Source: Macellibacteroides fermentans
GTDB taxonomy: Bacteria; Bacteroidota; Bacteroidia; Bacteroidales; Tannerellaceae
Reading direction: 5' to 3'
Length of the DNA stretch: 64,000 bases
NCBI RefSeq assembly: GCF_013409575.1
Contig: NZ_JACCCY010000003.1
Coordinates: 643,001-707,000, forward strand
Shown piece after piece: positions 27,298 through 36,237 of the stretch. Numbering within the stretch: the stretch's first letter is position 1; every line of letters starts with the position of its first letter. Both the position numbers and the translations under genes were made by a program. Under the pieces are notes generated by a model. That model saw only the letters and a program-made list of their open reading frames with translations, ran no database searches and was not told where the DNA came from.

Positions 27298-28917
27298 TTA
27301 AAAGGGTGCTTTCGCTTGCAGACAGAGCTCTTGTCCGGTTACCGGATGCCTGAATGAAAGACTCTCGGCATGAAGATAGAGTCGGCCGCCCCCTTTCCCA
27401 TAAAGGGAATCGCCCACAATGGGAGCATTCAACCCGGAAGGGTGCGCCGCATGAACACGTAACTGGTGAGTACGGCCCGTCTGGGGATGAAAAGCCACCC
27501 GGGTACCATGTGTTTCATGCTGAACAACCTCGTATCGGGTAATGGCCGGTTTGCCATGCTGGTAATTAACGGTTTGCCGGGGCCGGTCGTCCGGATCCAG
27601 ACAAAGGGGAAGCTCTATCGTTCCCTGTGTACAAACCAAATCTCCATCCACGATGGCGATGTAACGCTTCTCCATCTTGCGGTTTTTGAACATGGCTTGG
27701 AGTTGTTTGTGAATCGCTTTGGATTTAGCCAGCAACAGGAGTCCCGATGTAGCCATATCCAACCGGTGAACGATAAGCGGACCATCGGCATCGGGGTAGC
27801 TGCTTTTCATCCAGTCGTACACCGAATAAACGGCTTGCTTTCCGGGAACGGACAACATGCCGGCCGGTTTGTTTACCGCTACCATCCAGGCATCTTCATA
27901 CACAACCTCGGGCGATGAATGGCGGTGCTTGTCGCACGTCAGCGGATTCTCTTCCACCGTGAGCCCCTGCAACATGAAATTAAGAATAGGTCCGCATTTG
28001 CCGCTGCAGGCAGGATAATAATTCCCATGGCGGCGAATCTCCGTCTTTGGCGAGTCACCCCACCAGAATTCGGCCATGGCAATCGGTTTCAACGAATGTA
28101 TATAAGCAAACTGCAACAATTTTGGTGCGGCACATTCGCCTGCTCCGGCAGGAGGTATCTTTCCGGTAGCATCTTCAAATACGGTTCGCAAGGCCCTCCT
28201 CTCTCCGTAGGCATTCATCAATACAAAACAATCAAATAATTGCTGTTGCAGCGCTGCCGAACGCGTCTTCCTTTCCGAACATAGAGATTCGATCTCCTGA
28301 ACAAACAAACCCACTTCCTGCTGCAGAAGCGCAATCTTTTCTTGCCAAAAACGCTCTAACCGTTTAAATTCGGCTTTGGCAAACTGACTTTCGCGGATTA
28401 ATTGATGGTTTTTCCATTCATCCAACCCCTCTTTTCTACGTTTATCCCTTGCCTCCTTCCCGGCTTTCAGCTCTTTTTTAGCATCAGCCAGTTTGTTGCC
28501 AGCCTCATCGATGGCTTCTTGAAGTTGAGTTTTGAGCTGCAGGAACTTCGGGTCATTCTCCAATCTTTCGATACGGCTGTTAAGCGCTGATATATTTCTC
28601 TCTTCCACCCTGAAGAAACCATCCGGATCTGTAAAATCGCAGATGGGAGGAACAAACCACGGGTGACGGCTTTTTCCGTCCAGGTTGCCCGAAAAGGCCG
28701 CCAGGTATCCCAACGTATTTTCCGTAGTCTGTACCACCAGCACCCCGAACATCTTTCCCTGCTGCAGCTCATCGGTCCACGCTTTCTGCTCCTTCAGGTA
28801 AGCTTGTACCTCGTTGGCCGCCGAAATACACAGCGGATGCGGTTCATAATGGAACGGGAAGGTGAACTTTTCCGGTAAGGGAAAGGTTTCAACCGATCGG
28901 GGAAAAAGATGTATCAT
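27298..28917 (-). CDS. RluA-family RNA pseudouridine synthase with long N-terminal extension
   Basis: The 539-residue protein carries the RluA catalytic motif IVHRLDMATSGLLLLAKS in its C-terminal half, where the Asp attacks the target uridine, plus GRTHQLRVHAAHP. The N-terminal 300 residues hold a predicted coiled coil at about 120-230 and a cysteine-containing stretch (CSGKCGPILNF then CDKHRH), possibly an RNA-contact or metal site. Long RluA proteins of this type are common in Bacteroidota. It isomerises uridines in rRNA or tRNA, target unknown. ATGs at 28929 and 28917 are both possible; an open frame to TTG at 28959 is less likely. Confidence 0.85.
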   Translation of the reverse strand: MIHLFPRSVETFPLPEKFTFPFHYEPHPLCISAANEVQAYLKEQKAWTDELQQGKMFGVLVVQTTENTLGYLAAFSGNLDGKSRHPWFVPPICDFTDPDGFFRVEERNISALNSRIERLENDPKFLQLKTQLQEAIDEAGNKLADAKKELKAGKEARDKRRKEGLDEWKNHQLIRESQFAKAEFKRLERFWQEKIALLQQEVGLFVQEIESLCSERKTRSAALQQQLFDCFVLMNAYGERRALRTVFEDATGKIPPAGAGECAAPKLLQFAYIHSLKPIAMAEFWWGDSPKTEIRRHGNYYPACSGKCGPILNFMLQGLTVEENPLTCDKHRHSSPEVVYEDAWMVAVNKPAGMLSVPGKQAVYSVYDWMKSSYPDADGPLIVHRLDMATSGLLLLAKSKAIHKQLQAMFKNRKMEKRYIAIVDGDLVCTQGTIELPLCLDPDDRPRQTVNYQHGKPAITRYEVVQHETHGTRVAFHPQTGRTHQLRVHAAHPSGLNAPIVGDSLYGKGGGRLYLHAESLSFRHPVTGQELCLQAKAPF

Positions 28918-29115
28918 TGCATGGAACATTATGCTGTGTATGATAAAAAAGTCCGGCAAAGATACGAATTTAAAAAAGGAAGATCATCCGGCTGCATTAT
29001 TTGTAAAATATATTCTTTATCAGAAGGTTCTTAAATAATTTATTGTATATTTGTAGCTGACCCGTAAACGGAACCGGGATTTTGTATTATTTTATTAACC
29101 TTAAAAAAGAAAAAC

Positions 29116-29247
29116 ATGGGTAATATTAGTGTTGCTATGATTTTTATCCCTTTGTTTACCTTCTTGATTATACTTGGAGCAGTGTATCTGGCTCTTCGTT
29201 CATTAATCCGCTTTGCCATTAAAGAATACAGGAAAAAAGAGGAATAA
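29116..29247 (+). CDS. Small single-pass membrane protein (43 residues)
   Basis: A 43-residue frame begins MGNISVAMIFIPLFTFLII, forms one membrane helix, and ends with a basic/acidic tail (AIKEYRKKEE). TATATTTG at 29046-29053 is a good -7 box and the ATG is preceded by an A-rich leader. The composition (hydrophobic helix plus charged tail) and its own promoter suggest a real small gene. No function can be given. Confidence 0.6.
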   Translation: MGNISVAMIFIPLFTFLIILGAVYLALRSLIRFAIKEYRKKEE

Positions 29248-29296
29248 AGTATTTGTTTAGGATTGAAATGGATTTATCCTTATTATTTTGAATGTA

Positions 29297-30037
29297 TTAT
29301 TTAACCATAGGAACGAATACTACACTGAAGACGGGGATTTCATGAATCAGTCCGTCGGCATCTTTAGTAACCAGATACAGAATCTGGAAGTCTGTGCCAA
29401 CAGGAATTACCATTTGTCCACCCGGAGCAAGCTGGTCGATAAGGCTTTGCGGAATGGAAGGCGGGGCGGCTGTTACGATAATGGCATGATATGGAGCGGC
29501 ATCGGGGTAACCGTTGTAACCATTTCCATACAGATAATGAATGTTTGAATAATGAAACGGACTTAAGTTCTCGCGGGCAAGGTCGTGAAGTTCTTTGATG
29601 CGTTCCATTGTATAAACCTCGCCGGCCAGTGCGGCAAGTATAGCCGTCTGATACCCTGTGCCAGTACCGATTTCCAGTACTCGGTGGTTGGGTTCGAGGG
29701 AAAGCATCTCTGTCATCTTTGCAACAATAAATGGTTGCGAGATGGTCTGTCCGCAATAGGTAAGCAAGGCGTGATCCGTATAGGCCAGATGGCGGATATC
29801 CGCAGGAACAAACAGATGCCTTGGCACTTTAGCCAATGCGTCCAGAACCATTCTGCTGCGTATCCCCCTGCATTCCAGCTGTTCTCTTACCATACGCTGT
29901 CTTTCCAAATCTTCCAACGAGCTATTCATAAGCCTTTCTTTCAAATTATTCTCAAAAACAGTACCCGGTACCGGAATCTTGTCCGTTTTCATCCGGTATG
30001 TTTCCTTTAGAACAATTGAGAAAGCAATATCGCTCAT
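29297..30037 (-). CDS. pcm: Protein-L-isoaspartate O-methyltransferase
   Basis: The 246-residue enzyme has the class I methyltransferase motif VLEIGTGTGYQTAILAALAG and the family's upstream AYTDHALLTYCGQTISQPFIV segment. It uses S-adenosylmethionine to methylate isoaspartyl residues in damaged proteins so they can revert. The N-terminus is 30-35 residues longer than usual; internal ATGs at 29992 or at MNSSLEDLERQRM are possible starts. It is a single gene at the edge of the accessory stretch at 30-34.9 kb. Confidence 0.92.
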   Translation of the reverse strand: MSDIAFSIVLKETYRMKTDKIPVPGTVFENNLKERLMNSSLEDLERQRMVREQLECRGIRSRMVLDALAKVPRHLFVPADIRHLAYTDHALLTYCGQTISQPFIVAKMTEMLSLEPNHRVLEIGTGTGYQTAILAALAGEVYTMERIKELHDLARENLSPFHYSNIHYLYGNGYNGYPDAAPYHAIIVTAAPPSIPQSLIDQLAPGGQMVIPVGTDFQILYLVTKDADGLIHEIPVFSVVFVPMVK

Positions 30038-30338
30038 TTAAAGGAAATAATAAGTGTAAATGCCCTCCAAATGAGTCCAAAACAGACTCAATAGTGTTGC
30101 TATTACGATTTTATTAGCCTCATTTCAAGAGACAAAAGTTTATGAGAAGTATAATAGAAAGGATTTTACTGAAAATAAGTATCTTCGTTTTTGTTATAAG
30201 GTTATGGATAACGATCCGCATTTGCATAGTATCGGATGAATATATCGTCTGGTTTTAGTAAAATTGGATGTAAAAGTGAAGGATATTTATACTTTTTAAA
30301 ATCGTTAAGACTTATAAATCAATTTATTAACGCTTAAA
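30038..30338. other. Gene-free AT-rich stretch upstream of the DUF1016 remnant
   Basis: Nothing coding is recognised. It contains a short hairpin GAGTC-caaaaca-GACTC near 30095 and two partial repeats of AGTGAAGGAT near 30277 and 30338. Confidence 0.3.
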
Positions 30339-31361
30339 GTGAAGGATGTGAAGGATTTTTTTGCAAACTTTTTGTTGAAAGCCGACAAAGGGGATGTAAA
30401 TTAAGCTGCCCACGCTGTCAATTTAGCCCTGACTTCCCGTAACTGGCTTATGGGGTGTTATATTGTAGAGTTTGAGCAAAACGGAGAAGAGCGTGCAGCA
30501 TACGGTGAACAGTTATTGAAGAAACTGGAACAACGACTGAAAACTAAAGGATTGAATGAGCGTAGATTCCGTGAATTTAGGCTATTGTATCTTGTTTATC
30601 CACAACTAAAAGAGCCTATTGTACAATACATTACCTCTCAAATTCAAATTCGGCATTCATTGACCGCCGAATTCACTGAACCAATTCGGCAGTCATCAAC
30701 CGAAGAATCTAAAAATGATGTTTGGAAACTATCAACAGAACACCCACAAACCTAAACATGGATGATTCCGGCTGATAGATTATTCAACAAATTATCTTCT
30801 ACCCATTTAAATACCATGTCGGGAATTGAAAATCCGGTAAAACGTGCTTTCTATGAAATGGAAACTATTCGTGGCTGTTGGTCGGTAAAGGAGCTGGAAC
30901 GACAAATAGCTTCTTTATACTACGAGCGTAGCGGACTATCCAAAAATAAAGAAGCCCTCTCCGCTTTAGTACAACAGCAAGCGACCTTATTACAGCCTAA
31001 AGACGTTATCAACACCCCTGTTACCTTGGAGTTTTTAGAACTGAATGAACGTGCATTATTGACAGAAAACGATTTGGAACAATCCATTCTCGATAACCTG
31101 CAACATCTCCTGTTAGAAATGGGACATGGCTTCTGCTTTGAAGCCCGGCAAAAACGTATATTGATAGACGAAGATTATTTCTTTGCCGACCTTGTTTTCT
31201 ATCATCGCATCTTAAAATGCCATGTCATTGTAGAATTAAAGATTGATAAATTCCACCATGAATATGCCTCCAAACTGAATATGTACCTTGTACCGTTTAA
31301 TTTACACCCCGTAAGTACTAATGAGATCTATGGCATAGTTAATATGGATACAGATTCGTAA
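30339..31361 (+). pseudogene. Decayed DUF1016/YhcG-type PD-(D/E)XK nuclease gene
   Basis: One reading frame carries recognisable DUF1016 (YhcG) sequence broken by TAA at 30402-30404 and TAA at 30753-30755. Before the first stop lies KDVKDFFANFLLKADKGDVN; then AAHAVNLALTSRNWLMGCYI and FEQNGEERAAYG; after the second, TWMIPADRLFNKL, GCWSVKELERQIASLYYERS, and the nuclease part with DEDYFFADLVFYHR and VIVELKID. The C-terminal end departs from the family after FHHEYASKLNMYL and stops early. The catalytic residues are still visible, so decay is probably recent. It overlaps the minus-strand lipoprotein gene by 34 bp. Confidence 0.8.
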
Positions 31362-31885
31362 TTATTTTGACTTACAATTTCTCCACTTTTACCGTCAATT
31401 AAAAGTTTCTCTCTGTGAATGTTACGGTTTTCACGTATAAACTTATAAACAATTTGGTGGAACTTGTCATCTCCAAAAATTGTTTTACACTTTAATTCGT
31501 ATGTAATACTGTGATTTTCTGCTTTTTTCTGATATACATCACAGCCCCACTCTAAGGAATTTTTGAATACAATGTATCTTTTTCCATCCTTATCTTCTTT
31601 AATTACAATATGTTCGATAAGCCATTCTGATGAAGGGACTTGTTTTTCATCGAAATAAACTATAAGTTCATATTCTGTTTTAGATACTACTCTAATGCTT
31701 TTTTCGTTTCCATGAGGGAAAGGATCTATGTCACTAAATGCCACGCTGTCTATTATATTTGTTCCAGATCTATTAATATAAATACTTTCCTGAAGAACTT
31801 GTAATGGAGGTGGAAAATTACCATCACTCATTTTATCACAGCTAACAAGCAATAAGAGTGCTAAAATTGCAATTAAATTTTTCAT
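31328..31885 (-). CDS. Small lipoprotein next to a C10 protease
   Basis: The 185-residue protein begins MKNLIAILALLLLVSCDKMS, a lipoprotein signal with the lipobox Cys at position 16. The mature part is predicted mostly beta with a central VYFDEKQVPSSEWLIEHIVI region. No family is recognised. It starts one base after the stop of the C10 protease gene and is therefore co-transcribed. Small inhibitors encoded beside C10 proteases are known in Bacteroides fragilis; that role here is inference from position only. Base composition is AT-rich like the protease. Confidence 0.75.
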   Translation of the reverse strand: MKNLIAILALLLLVSCDKMSDGNFPPPLQVLQESIYINRSGTNIIDSVAFSDIDPFPHGNEKSIRVVSKTEYELIVYFDEKQVPSSEWLIEHIVIKEDKDGKRYIVFKNSLEWGCDVYQKKAENHSITYELKCKTIFGDDKFHQIVYKFIRENRNIHREKLLIDGKSGEIVSQNNYESVSILTMP

Positions 31886-31886
31886 G

Positions 31887-33275
31887 TTATTTACGTGGGT
31901 TAATTGTTAATACTTTTCTGTCTTTACTGAAGTTGTAACTATTGGGAGAAACCATATCTGAGTAGAACCAACCATTCCCTGCACCAGCTCCCCATCCCCA
32001 ATTCATGTAGAAATATTCACTATTTGTTTTTCTTACGCCAGAATAATATTCATATTCTCCCAAGCCAAATTCATTTGATATATAAACAGCGGCATAAAGT
32101 GTTATATTCTCTTCATAACCTTCACACACCCAAGCATGCCCTTCATTTGAAGAAATATTTGTACCTCTCATAAATACAGGTCTATTTGCTTGGATTTCTC
32201 TCGCAGTCTTTAATCGTTCTGAAAATCCATAGTAGTTGTATATACTAGTTGAATAATTGAAATTTTTATCAAGAGCACTACTTACATTACTTATTGTTGT
32301 AGATGTTCCTTCATCGTTATATTTTGCATCGCAAGCATTTCTTACATCAGTAATCATTTTTTGTGCTGATGAGTTATCTGAAGATGGATTAAGGCCTATT
32401 TGAGTCCAATTGTAAGTATTTGGCCATTGATGAAATTTCATAATTTGTGCTGCCGCAATCGGGCCACAACCTGCATGTCCGTTTGATGCATCAATATTAA
32501 AGGGTAGTGCTGATTGATTCCAGTTTGTATTTATTAGAGGTCCGTATTTGCTATTTGATCTTTTTATAAGAAGAATGGAGGCATCCATACAATTTACATT
32601 GGGATCTGAATGAGAACAAATATCTTGAATAAATTTTTGAGCTTCCTCTGGAGTAAGAAAATAATTTATAGCAGATATGTCATGGCATTCGTAGCCTTGT
32701 TGTTGCCATTTTATTTTTTCCTCATCTTTATTGTAATTTACTGAAAGAGCTAATTGTGTTGCCGATTTTGTAATGGGGTCTTTTTCTTCAAATATAGACC
32801 ACTCAATAGCATATTTATTTCTCAAACTATCAATTGTTCCTGAGTTTATACTTTCTATATTTCCTATATACTCATCAATCATTAATCTTGCAGCAGTATT
32901 TGTTTTTAGACTTATATTATCTGAGCTTGAGTATGCTAAAATGGGTGGATAGTTTTTTGTAGCACTTACAATTATAAATCCATTGTTTGATAAATAGTTT
33001 AAAATATAAAAAGCAGGTTCATCTTCCTTATCCTTAATACAAATAACTTCTTTTATAGAAATATTTGATGGTTGAGCCTTAGTGATAGATGGAGAAAAAA
33101 AAATGTTTGCAATATTTTCTGCATCATTCTTTGATATGTTTGATGTACTTCTGCTTATTAGTCTTTTGTCGAAATATTCTGACGTAGAAACTCTATTTTG
33201 TTTATTAAATAAATCTTCATTCTCAGTACATGAAATTAAGAATAACATGGTTAATAGTAAAAGGAGGTTTTTCAT
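31887..33275 (-). CDS. C10-family (streptopain-like) lipoprotein cysteine protease
   Basis: The 462-residue protein has a lipoprotein signal (MLFLISCTENED), a pro-domain of the streptopain type at about 50-190 (PAFYILNYLSNNGFIIVSAT), and a papain-fold catalytic domain. The nucleophile Cys is in GHAGCGPIAAAQIMKF (about residue 270) and the catalytic His in GHAWVCEGY (about 381); MNWGWG near the C-terminus is also typical. C10 proteases are secreted or surface enzymes that self-activate by removing the pro-domain. The gene is clearly more AT-rich than its core neighbours, which suggests acquisition. It is followed at one base by a small lipoprotein gene. Confidence 0.88.
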   Translation of the reverse strand: MKNLLLLLTMLFLISCTENEDLFNKQNRVSTSEYFDKRLISRSTSNISKNDAENIANIFFSPSITKAQPSNISIKEVICIKDKEDEPAFYILNYLSNNGFIIVSATKNYPPILAYSSSDNISLKTNTAARLMIDEYIGNIESINSGTIDSLRNKYAIEWSIFEEKDPITKSATQLALSVNYNKDEEKIKWQQQGYECHDISAINYFLTPEEAQKFIQDICSHSDPNVNCMDASILLIKRSNSKYGPLINTNWNQSALPFNIDASNGHAGCGPIAAAQIMKFHQWPNTYNWTQIGLNPSSDNSSAQKMITDVRNACDAKYNDEGTSTTISNVSSALDKNFNYSTSIYNYYGFSERLKTAREIQANRPVFMRGTNISSNEGHAWVCEGYEENITLYAAVYISNEFGLGEYEYYSGVRKTNSEYFYMNWGWGAGAGNGWFYSDMVSPNSYNFSKDRKVLTINPRK

Positions 33276-33538
33276 TTGAGTTGGGTTTTTAAATTAATAA
33301 TTGCAAACATAAACAATTAATACACTTATTTGCCTATGTTGATTAATAATAAACATATGATATGGTTAATAATCATTAATAGAGTGTTTGTTTGTTAAAA
33401 AGGAAGTAATAAACTATCATATTCTGAATATTTACTCCATGTTATATGAGAAACGAAAGATGGAGTAATTTTGTATTCAATTATTAAGAGCTTGATCTTC
33501 TGTCAAAGAAGAAGGGCAGTTTTCATATCTGCTACTGA

Positions 33539-34744
33539 TTAATTCTCTATTTTCAAGATAGTTGTGCCGGGGCCTTTGGATACTAGTTTTATCGGGGCTT
33601 TGCCGGAATGTGTGGTTGCTGACTGTGTTTTGTCGGTGTGCCATACAGAGTAGACGTGGTTAGTGTACCCGGCAGGTAAGTCAACCACGGTGCTCACAGC
33701 TTTTTTGGTCTGAATGAAAAGGTAGTTGCCGCCATTATATGTCATTTCGTAGCACAACAGCCGGTCATTATCGATGAGAGGAGTAAACCAGGTATAACAA
33801 CCGCTCCACTTATTGATTGTGCCTTTTTTTGCTACCTGACCGTTTATCAACCGGTGGTATACTTTAGTGCCACTGGTAAAGGCCATATTGTTGTCTTCGG
33901 TTATCAACGCTCTTTTCCCCAGTTCATAAGATGGATTCATCCAACAGGCTTCATACCAGCTTCCGGCGCTGTCTCGCTGAATCCATGAGCTTAATTCGGG
34001 ATAGGCGGATTTGGGGTTGTTGATGCCTGCCTGTTTTTTAACAAAATCGGCCGTGCTTCCTCCCGGAAAGTATATTTCGTCTCCTTTCGCCATGGACTGC
34101 ATGCCATAATAAGTTGTGACCTTTACGGGGTCCCTCTGAGCATATGTGTGCTCCGTATTTACAGAGATACTTCCTCCTGCTACTCTATACTCCACCTTTT
34201 CCAGACATAAAACCGAATCGAGCGAAATAACAGTCGTCCCATCTGCACCATACGTGGGTAAAAGAGGATTGTAGATGGTATTTACGACGTTTATTTGTAC
34301 TTCGTTGCAAGCAATCAACCGATTATTATCCAATGGTTTTCCGTCTGCTGTAAAAGTGAACCAATCGCATGTGGCCGTTTTGATCTTTTTGGTATAATCT
34401 TCTTTGTAGCAATGATTGGCCCCGCAGAAGTTACCTTCTATACTGATCGGACCTATGTTGTCGCTATAGGCAAGATTGATTACCTTATCGGGATTTCTGC
34501 TTACATCTGTAAGTGGGCTGTCGGTTGTATTTGCTGCTATACCTACCTGATAGAAGCCCATCAGGTTATTGTTGAGGCATTTCCTGAAACAAATTAGCAG
34601 ATCGGATTTTTCATCGAACTTTGTGCCGATGTAAATTGTATCGCCTAAGCGTTTTACATACATCTTATCGGGATGGGGTCTTGAATTTCCGTAAGATAGG
34701 CTTGTCAGCAAGAGGTAAATCAATAATAAAGTGACCTTTTTCAT
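33539..34744 (-). CDS. Unrecognised secreted protein
   Basis: The 401-residue protein has a signal peptide (ends SLSYGNS) and no membrane segment afterwards. It contains several scattered cysteines (FCGANHCYKEDY) and many aromatic and Gly residues in the C-terminal half (NKWSGCYTWFTPLID, YNGGNYLFIQTKKAV), which suggests a beta-rich extracellular domain. No family is recognised. It stands between the C10 protease pair and tRNA-Leu, all on the minus strand but with a 260-bp gap to the protease. Confidence 0.7.
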   Translation of the reverse strand: MKKVTLLLIYLLLTSLSYGNSRPHPDKMYVKRLGDTIYIGTKFDEKSDLLICFRKCLNNNLMGFYQVGIAANTTDSPLTDVSRNPDKVINLAYSDNIGPISIEGNFCGANHCYKEDYTKKIKTATCDWFTFTADGKPLDNNRLIACNEVQINVVNTIYNPLLPTYGADGTTVISLDSVLCLEKVEYRVAGGSISVNTEHTYAQRDPVKVTTYYGMQSMAKGDEIYFPGGSTADFVKKQAGINNPKSAYPELSSWIQRDSAGSWYEACWMNPSYELGKRALITEDNNMAFTSGTKVYHRLINGQVAKKGTINKWSGCYTWFTPLIDNDRLLCYEMTYNGGNYLFIQTKKAVSTVVDLPAGYTNHVYSVWHTDKTQSATTHSGKAPIKLVSKGPGTTILKIEN

Positions 34745-34797
34745 AGAATCTGAGTTGAGTTTTTATCTGTAAATCAAACCTGGTGGTTGAAAAAAGA

Positions 34798-34828
34798 AAA
34801 GCCTGTAAATGTTTCATTTACAGGCTTT
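34798..34828 (-). terminator. Terminator of the tRNA-Leu gene
   Basis: AAAGCCTGTAAATG (34798-34811) pairs perfectly with CATTTACAGGCTTT (34815-34828) over a TTT loop. On the minus strand a T-rich run follows, directly after the tRNA 3' end. Confidence 0.85.
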
Positions 34829-34840
34829 CTTTTTGGGTTA

Positions 34841-34927
34841 TGGTACCCAGAGCCGGGATCGAACCGGCATGGAAGTGAATCCACTGGTGTTTGAGACCAG
34901 CGCGTCTACCAATTCCGCCATCTGGGC
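34841..34927 (-). tRNA. tRNA-Leu (anticodon CAA)
   Basis: Read on the minus strand, the 87-base sequence folds as a class II tRNA: acceptor GCCCAGA with TCTGGGT, D-arm GCG..CGC, anticodon stem CTGGT/ACCAG with loop CTCAAAC (anticodon CAA), a long variable arm, T-arm GCCGG-TTCGATC-CCGGC, and an encoded CCA end. Confidence 0.95.
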
Positions 34928-35084
34928 ATTTGATTTGTTTTCAAATGCGTGGCAAAGGTATGGATTTTTTCTAAATGCGCAAACGTTTGATTACTTTTTT
35001 TTAAATATAATTCAAAGGCAGATTAAATCACAGATTATTTATTTAGCTTTGTATCTGTTTGAATACATTAAATCAACCTAAATC

Positions 35085-36164
35085 ATGAAAGATAATTATT
35101 GTGTCATCATGGGTGGCGGGATTGGAAGTCGTTTCTGGCCATTTAGCAGAGAAAGCTATCCGAAACAGTTTCTGGATTTCTTTGGAACCGGACGTTCGTT
35201 GTTACAAATGACTTTCGATCGGTTTGCCAAGATCATCCCAGTGGAGAACATCTTTATTGTTACCAATGAACAATATGCAACCCTAATACACGAACAGCTG
35301 CCGGAATTGTCTGTCAGCCAGATTTTGCTTGAACCTGCCCGCAGAAATACGGCTCCCTGTATTGCCTACGCAGCTTACCATATACGTGCCTGTAATCCAA
35401 ATGCCAACATAGTTGTGGCTCCATCGGATCATTTAATTCTGAAGGAAGATCTCTTCCTGAAGGATGTTTCCAAAGGATTGGAATTTGTAAAACAGAACCG
35501 GGCACTGGTTACCATGGGTATCAAGCCCAGCAGACCTGAAACGGGGTATGGATATATCCAGAGCAGCGGGGTGATGGCCGACGATTTTACAAAGGTGAAG
35601 ACTTTTACAGAAAAGCCTAACCTGGATCTTGCCAAGGTCTTTTATGAAAGTGGTGAGTTCTATTGGAACTCGGGGTTGTTTTTATGGAATGTAAATACCA
35701 TTCTGGAGGCTTTTGAAAAATACCTTCCGGATATCGCCACCCGTTTTGATATGGGTAAAGACAAGTTCAACACCGATGAGGAGGTCGATTTCATTAAAGA
35801 GAACTTTGCTTATTGTCTCAATATCTCCATCGATTACGGAATTATGGAGAAAGCCGATAATGTGTTTATGCTATGTGTGGATTTCGGTTGGGCCGACTTA
35901 GGCACCTGGGGTTCTTTATTTGATATTGCCCGTAAAGATGACCAGAATAATGCTTCATTGAAGAGCCGGGCTCTGTTATACGAAAGCTCTGGAAATGTGG
36001 TGGCTTTGGATGATCCGGGTAAATTGGCTGTAATACAGGGACTGCATGATTACATTGTGGCCGAAGCCGATAATGTATTGCTGATTTGCAAAAAAGAAGA
36101 CGAACAGCGTATCAAACAGTTTGTAGCCGATGCTCAGATGAAGTTCGGTAAAGAATACAACTAA
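35085..36164 (+). CDS. manC: Mannose-1-phosphate guanylyltransferase
   Basis: The 359-residue enzyme makes GDP-mannose from mannose-1-phosphate and GTP for glycan and LPS synthesis. The nucleotidyltransferase signature MGGGIGSRFWPFSRESYPKQ is at the N-terminus, followed by LLEPARRNTAPCIAY and FTEKP, all typical of GMP-type enzymes. It lacks the C-terminal isomerase domain of bifunctional ManC/AlgA proteins. TAGCTTTG at 35044-35051 is a likely -7 box, and a strong hairpin follows the stop. Confidence 0.93.
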   Translation: MKDNYCVIMGGGIGSRFWPFSRESYPKQFLDFFGTGRSLLQMTFDRFAKIIPVENIFIVTNEQYATLIHEQLPELSVSQILLEPARRNTAPCIAYAAYHIRACNPNANIVVAPSDHLILKEDLFLKDVSKGLEFVKQNRALVTMGIKPSRPETGYGYIQSSGVMADDFTKVKTFTEKPNLDLAKVFYESGEFYWNSGLFLWNVNTILEAFEKYLPDIATRFDMGKDKFNTDEEVDFIKENFAYCLNISIDYGIMEKADNVFMLCVDFGWADLGTWGSLFDIARKDDQNNASLKSRALLYESSGNVVALDDPGKLAVIQGLHDYIVAEADNVLLICKKEDEQRIKQFVADAQMKFGKEYN

Positions 36165-36189
36165 GAAACATTGTTTTATTGAATAGAAT

Positions 36190-36237
36190 CGTGAATCTTC
36201 GAGGTTACCCGGGTAGCTTTGGAGATTCACGTTTTTT
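36190..36237 (+). terminator. Terminator after manC
   Basis: CGTGAATCT (36190-36198) pairs with AGATTCACG (36223-36231), with an inner palindrome TACCCGGGTA, and is followed by TTTTTT. It overlaps the stop codon of the convergent DedA-like gene. Confidence 0.8.

Noticed and set aside
34841-34927. Integration site duplicated from the tRNA-Leu 3' end
   Set aside because: No second copy of the tRNA end was found by eye in 30.0-34.8 kb.
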